In this document: positions 58,867-64,000 of the stretch, piece after piece
Layout: each line of letters begins with the position of its first letter
How positions within the stretch are numbered: position 1 is the first letter of the stretch
NCBI RefSeq assembly: GCF_036373705.1
Contig: NC_089850.1
Span: 32,352,733-32,416,732, forward strand
Direction: 5' to 3'
Length of the DNA stretch: 64,000 bases
Source of the DNA: Amia ocellicauda
Taxonomy: Eukaryota; Chordata; Actinopteri; Amiiformes; Amiidae
Made by a program: the position numbers and the translations under genes
The notes under the pieces: model-generated
What the model saw: the letters and a program-made list of their open reading frames with translations, nothing else
Database searches by the model: none
Told to the model about the DNA's origin: nothing

Positions 58867-58985
58867 CTGAAACGTTTGCAAAGCTTTCAAAGGCTATAGA
58901 AGCTGTGTCACTGGAAAACCAGCCCCCGGAAACACAGCCGGGGATTTGATGTCCTGCTGTAGACCGTGTCTTTAACATGCCATTG
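58867..58985 (-). other. echdc1: Possible non-coding first exon and promoter of echdc1
   Basis: On the minus strand a donor-like TTTCAG|GTTAGT ends at 58,867, about 1 kb upstream of the coding start. The upstream boundary is a guess, since no clear TATA box or CpG island is seen. The GC-richer segment 58,420-58,510, with several CG dinucleotides, is an alternative promoter site. Confidence 0.3.
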
Positions 58986-60576
58986 CCCACACAAACACAA
59001 ATACATACAATAATACACGTGTTTTAACTTGCTCTGTTGTTGTTCTTTTAATAAAACCTGTATGGCGAAAATGGTTCTTCAGAGACAATTGAGTGCGTTT
59101 TGAAGGGGTAAGTATGGAAATATAGGCTATGGCTTACCAATCAAAGATAACATTGAATTCTAGGTTATATAGCCACAAGGTGGCGGTTGTTTTTAACATA
59201 CCGGTAAATCAAAGTTATTATCAGAACTATGGCAATTGATCCATGTTCTTTGATAGATTTCATAGATTTTAAATTATTATAAATAAATACATTTTTATTT
59301 GATACATATTATAATAAATACATATTTATTTAAGAAAAGTCTTACTTTCTCCAATTTATGAATTGGAGTTTACAATTGGCTATAATCTCTGTCTTGCCTC
59401 ACCAGTCACTGGACAGTAATAGCATTGAGGACATCTGGATCATCCTCAGTCAATTTCCAAAATAACTATCCCTGTAAACCCACAACTCCCTCACACACAG
59501 TCTATGACAAGAATGCACTCCATTCCCATGGCCAGGATCTCGTATTGATCTTATCCGTGCAATGTGCAAGCATGCTTGCCTCGCAGTAGCCAAGATGGCA
59601 GCACACAGTATTAATGACACTCATGTGGGACTGAAGTGCATTTTTCAGTACTCTATAAAGTTCAAGAATAAACTGTATTTCTTTTCTAAATTTGGACTCA
59701 TTTATTGCTGTCTATATATGTTGTTTAAGTTAACCACAGAGCAGTACACTTGAATAGTAATATCTATCTATTTTTTAATAACACAACTTTATATAATAAA
59801 CAATGCCATTCTTTCCAAAAGTGTGACTAAGAAATATATTGCTGATATAAGGAGCAGACAGTGTTTCATTTACAATACTTTATCCACCAGCACTGTATAA
59901 ATAATGGTCTAGGACTCCCGTTTCATTCCCTTATTTAGTTAAGAAAGAGAACTGTTATTCTCATGATAGAATGCAAAGTCAGTGTAAGACTAACAGAGTG
60001 AGAGGATGTTGATGCAAGTTAAACTGAATATTATTATATGAATATAACAGTATTTTGTTTAATCCCCTCATGTTCACATGCATATATTTATGTACTTGTA
60101 TAGTAATAGATATATAGTATATATTTAAACTGGTGTTGAATTTTATTTAGGACATCTGGATAATTGTAACAGAAATACTAACACAAATAATATGGATATT
60201 TATTAACCCTCTGAAAAGAAAATGGTCAACTAATCTAGATGTCCTTTAATTAGCCCTTGTTGTCATTTGGAGCTTTATACTCTGGGCCTAGTCACACAAC
60301 ATTAGTAGTGTTTTATTTTCTATTTTGGCCCCACCAATCAATTAAATCCTGATAATCAGAAATGGCTTCTGAGTCAGTGCTCTCTAGCATTTCAAATACT
60401 ACTTTGTTCTCAACTTACAAAATGCTGGTTCTGCTAAGGATTATTTCACCTCTGCACAAAACACGTTGCTTGGCATTTGGAGATTAATTAAATCGATCCA
60501 GTTTACTTTGATTTAATTCTAAACCAGCTCCTGTTCATATTATTATTTCTATTAAGGTTCATGACCTTCAGTACCA
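58986..60576. other. Intergenic upstream of echdc1
   Basis: No gene recognised. It contains a good CTCF-like motif at 59,173-59,185. Confidence 0.5.
59173..59185 (+). promoter_or_regulatory. CTCF-like motif
   Basis: CCACAAGGTGGCG matches 12 of 13 positions of the core CCASYAGRKGGCR. It lies about 300 bp upstream of the presumed echdc1 start. Confidence 0.35.
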
Positions 60577-60600
60577 ATATATATATATATATATATATAA
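60577..60600. repeat. (TA)n microsatellite left of DD36E copy C
   Basis: About 11 TA units, then a TAAA step before the element. The same repeat continues on the other side of the element. Confidence 0.9.
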
Positions 60601-60603
60601 ATA

Positions 60604-61801
60604 CACTCACCTAAAGGATTATTAGGAACACCATACTAATACTGTGTTTGACTCCCTTTCGCCTTCAGAACTGCCTTAATTCTACATGGCATTGATTCAA
60701 CAAGGTGCTGAAAGCATTCTTTAGAAATGTTGGCCCATATTGATAGGATAGCATCTTGCAGTTGATGGAGATTTGTGGGATGCACATCCAGGGCACGAAG
60801 CTCCCGTTCCACCACATCCCAAAGATGCTCTATTGGGTTGAAATCTGGTGACTGTGGGGGCCAGTTTAGTACAGTGAACTCATTGTCATGTTCTAGAAAC
60901 CAATTTGAAATGATTCGACCTTTGTGACATGGTGCATTATCCTGCTGGAAGTAGCCATCAGAGGATGGGTACATGGTGGTCATAAAGGGATGGACATGGT
61001 CAGAAACAATGCTCAGGTAGGCCGTGGCATTTAAACGATGCCCAATTGGCACTAAGGGGCCTAAAGTGTGCCAAGAAAACATCCTCCACACCATTACACC
61101 ACCACCACCAGCCTGCACAGTGGTAACAAGGCATGATGGATCCATGTTCTCATTCTGTTTACGCCAAATTCTGACTCTACCATCTGAATGTCTCAACAGA
61201 AATCGAGACTCATCAGACCAGGCAACAATTTTGGTGAGCTTGTGCAAATTGTAGCCTCTTTTTCCTATTTGTAGTGGAGATGAGTGGTACCCGGTGGGGT
61301 CTTCTGCTGTTGTAGACCATCCGCCTCAAGGTTGTACGTGTTGTGGCTTCACAAATGCTTTGCTGCATACCTCGGTTGTAACGAGTGGTTATTTCAGTCA
61401 AAGTTGCTCTTCAATCAGCTTGAATCAGTCGGCCCATTCTCCTCTGACCTCTAGCATCAACAAGGCATTTTCGCCCACAGGACTGCCGCATACTGGATGT
61501 TTTTCCCTTTTCACACCATTCTTTGTAAACCCTAGAAATGGTTGTGCGTGAAAATCCCAGTAACTGAGCAGATTGTGAAATACTCAGACCAGCCCGTCTG
61601 GCACCAACAACCATGCCACGCTCAAAATTGCTTAAATCACCTTTCTTTCCCATTCAGACATTCAGTTTGGAGTTCAGGAGATTGTCTTGACCAGGACCAC
61701 ACCCCTAAATGCATTGAAGCAACTGCCATGTGATTGGTTGGTTAGATAATTGCATTAATGAGAAATTGAACAGGTGTTCCTAATAATCCTTTAGGTGAGT
61801 G
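60604..61801 (-). mobile_element. DD36E Tc1/mariner element, copy C (defective)
   Basis: A 1,198-bp element with TA on both sides and the same 29-bp terminal repeats. It is 23 bp shorter than copy B because of one internal deletion. It is embedded in a long TA microsatellite. Confidence 0.95.
60636..61653 (-). pseudogene. Broken DD36E transposase, copy C
   Basis: Homologous to the 346-residue frames of copies A and B, but codon 81 (AGA in copy A) is TGA, ending the N-terminal piece at residue 80. A 23-bp deletion near 61,228 then shifts the frame just before the first catalytic Asp. The downstream part still encodes WSDES, QQDNA and NPIEH. Not functional. Confidence 0.93.
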
Positions 61802-61802
61802 T

Positions 61803-61803
<1 letters not shown>

Positions 61804-61890
<87 letters not shown>
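61804..61890. repeat. Long (TA)n microsatellite
   Basis: More than 40 TA units with two small irregularities, directly abutting copy C. Confidence 0.95.
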
Positions 61891-61894
<4 letters not shown>

Positions 61895-64000
61895 TCCTGG
61901 AGACCAATCCAGTAGCAAGTGTCAAGTAACTGTGAGTGGATTTAATGCTGCAGGGCAGACAGCCTGTGCGTGACATCATCACACAGACTGGAAGGGGCGA
62001 TATGTGTGACATGTGGCACATGACACTACGTAAATCTTCTTCACCGTGTAGCAACCACAGGGACCAATAAAGTTCCACTCCTTGGCAGTGGGTGTGCAAA
62101 ATAGCCTCACCACCCAGGAATAGCAGACTTATACCTGACTGCCACACAGTGTAGTATTTAATCATATAAACAAGTATACATGAATAGACTGAATATTTCG
62201 GAGGTTACGCTGAATAGTTGATGGGTGCATTTCAGATCATTAGAAATTGTAAAGAAGGTTACACACAAACAGGGGTGAAAATAAAAAATGGAAGTAAACC
62301 AAAATAATACCTATCCTTTACAAGGCAAAAATATATTTTTGAAATGCTGCAATAGAAAGTAAAAGGTTCAGCTCTAAGAGAAAGATAACCAAAAGCATAT
62401 ATAAAATAGGACAAATAGCATATGTAAATACAATCAAACAATTATTTATTTTAATGTTTGACAATCCTCAGCTTATTTATTTATTATTATTTTTTTAAAT
62501 GCCTTGACACTGATATGCAATTCTACATGAGAAATCTCTACAATTATGGTCCAGACTGATTTGTCTCCAATTGCACTAATCATCTGACTAAAGCAGCTGT
62601 TGTATTCATTCACCCAGTGCATTATAAAGACATTCTATGGCCTGAGCCTTGTCTCTATTGGTCACATTCAAATGGAAGTGAGTGACCTGGGGACACTGAA
62701 GTGTTTACGGTAATGGAGACCACAAGTAGTTCTGTTTTTTTATTATTATTAATTATTAACTGTTTCTTTCCCATATGCTTCAAATGCAGTTAATATTGGC
62801 AAACAGCAAGTTAACACAGGCAGGTGTTAACCTGCACTTAAATCAATCAAATGGTATGTATTTATTTGTGCAATCAAAACCAGCATTTTTTTGTGTAGAT
62901 TAGAAAAAAAAAATGTCACATGTATCTTGTTTTTAACTTTCTGAAATTCAAGATAAAATTAAAATTAAAAGTAAAATTGACACTCTGAAAAATAGGATAA
63001 TGATTCGTTCAGATGTCAATATGAGCACATGAATACCATGCATGGTTACTGAAGACATACAAGGTGAATGTCAGCATTGCACATGTATGTTTCATGTTAG
63101 CTCTGTTTAAGCCACTGTGTTCGTAATCCTGCAGTTCACTCAGTCAGTCATCAGCAGACTGAATCATGGCTTTGCAAATACCAGCTACATTCAGTGTAGT
63201 GCCAAATTATATTTTGAAGGTCTGCATCTGAGGACAAAGACTGGAATTTACTTATCTAATTAACAAACAATGGTGGAATTAAATAGTGAAAGGAAATGCA
63301 AAACATTTGATTCTGCAGACAGTCACAGTTGCGGTCCACATTCAGCCTTGGTTATGATAACTCTTTCAGTTTCTATTTAATGAGGTGTAGATTCCACAAG
63401 GTCAGTGGATATATCCCGAGGCATTCCAGCTCCTTCTTCCTCTTACTACACAGTAAGTTTGCTGGGCTCATTAAGCCATCTATTGCACCTCAAACCATTT
63501 CCGATTCTGATTTCCGAAGTGTGGTGTATTGTGACACTAAATGCATTTACAGGCTATTGGCCAAGAAGAAGGCAAGAGTTTCTTTCAGTCATGCATATTT
63601 GCCTTAATTAGTGTTCCTTTTGTCACACTGAAAATATATTAATGATACAGACTTCCCTTCTGTGTCTGTCACAGGATAGCAGCCTTTCAAAACCAATATG
63701 AGCACCCAACAGAGAAATATTAAATATATTACAGAACTTTCATTGAATGACCATGACTGAATCCTCTCTGGTAATTTATGGAAGAAGGAGTCATTATATC
63801 ATATTTTACTATTACTGTTGCCTATGTAGATGGTCACACATGTTTCCAGGTTATGTTTAACAATTATGTCAAGCCATAGTCATTCCTCCTTAGGTAGTTC
63901 CCCAATGGGAAGTTTAGCAATGGACAGCTGTTGTGACCATTCACAATGTGTAGTTGTGATTGCCTCAGGGATCATTTGCCATTTGCAGATGGGCTTTGCC
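61891..64000. other. Intergenic, no gene seen
   Basis: The segment 61,900-62,160 is GC-richer and may be an old repeat, but I do not recognise the family. In mammals the next gene would be SOGA3/KIAA0408, and no exon resembling it is visible before the window ends. Confidence 0.45.

Noticed and set aside
63329..63607. 92-codon frame near the right edge, where SOGA3 might be expected
   Set aside because: Composition is that of non-coding DNA, with no similarity to a known exon and no convincing splice sites.
1..64000. tRNA genes, rRNA genes or CRISPR arrays
   Set aside because: No tRNA B-box with a matching A-box, no rRNA-like sequence, and no regularly spaced direct repeats were seen. The window is a vertebrate nuclear genome.

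Overview
The window looks like a ray-finned fish chromosome. It is AT-rich, with long introns, many dinucleotide and trinucleotide microsatellites, Tc1/mariner transposons of fish type, and a three-gene block matching vertebrate synteny. The species cannot be named from sequence alone. The human-like gene spacing hints at a slowly evolving or early-branching lineage, but this is only an inference.

Layout. Positions 1-27,850 hold no gene I can support: a gene desert with microsatellites, a small inverted-repeat element (8,997-9,180), a nearly intact Tc1 element (11,850-13,472), a DD36E Tc1/mariner element (13,605-14,816) and a decayed Tc1 relic (23,032 to about 24,020). From about 27,866 to 45,160 lies rspo3 (R-spondin 3, + strand), a secreted enhancer of Wnt signalling. 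Then come rnf146 (+ strand; CpG-rich promoter near 46.5-47.4 kb; one coding exon 48,914-50,011), a PAR-dependent E3 ubiquitin ligase that also promotes Wnt signalling by destabilising axin, and echdc1 (- strand; coding exons between 57,862 and 53,762), an ethylmalonyl-CoA decarboxylase. The order rspo3-rnf146-echdc1, with rnf146 and echdc1 convergent, is the same as in mammals. The last 5 kb hold a broken third DD36E copy and intergenic DNA.

Main discovery candidate. rspo3 has two tandem exons (35,748-35,894 and 36,740-36,886), each 147 nt, each in phase 1, each encoding a full second furin-like repeat (Fu2). R-spondins normally have one. Fu2 is the LGR4/5/6-binding repeat. The first copy keeps both phenylalanines of the LGR clamp. 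The second keeps all eight cysteines but has Ser and Val at those two positions. The locus could therefore make, by alternative splicing, a normal R-spondin, an LGR-blind R-spondin, or a three-repeat protein. A possible 18-nt in-frame microexon (43,775-43,792) adds a short basic stretch before the C-terminal tail.

Second discovery candidate. The DD36E copy in the rspo3 intron has landed inside an older 270-bp inverted-repeat element with perfect 42-bp termini and a perfect 8-bp target-site duplication. All three DD36E copies lie beside TA tracts, and two encode full-length transposases with about six differences in 346 residues, so they are young.
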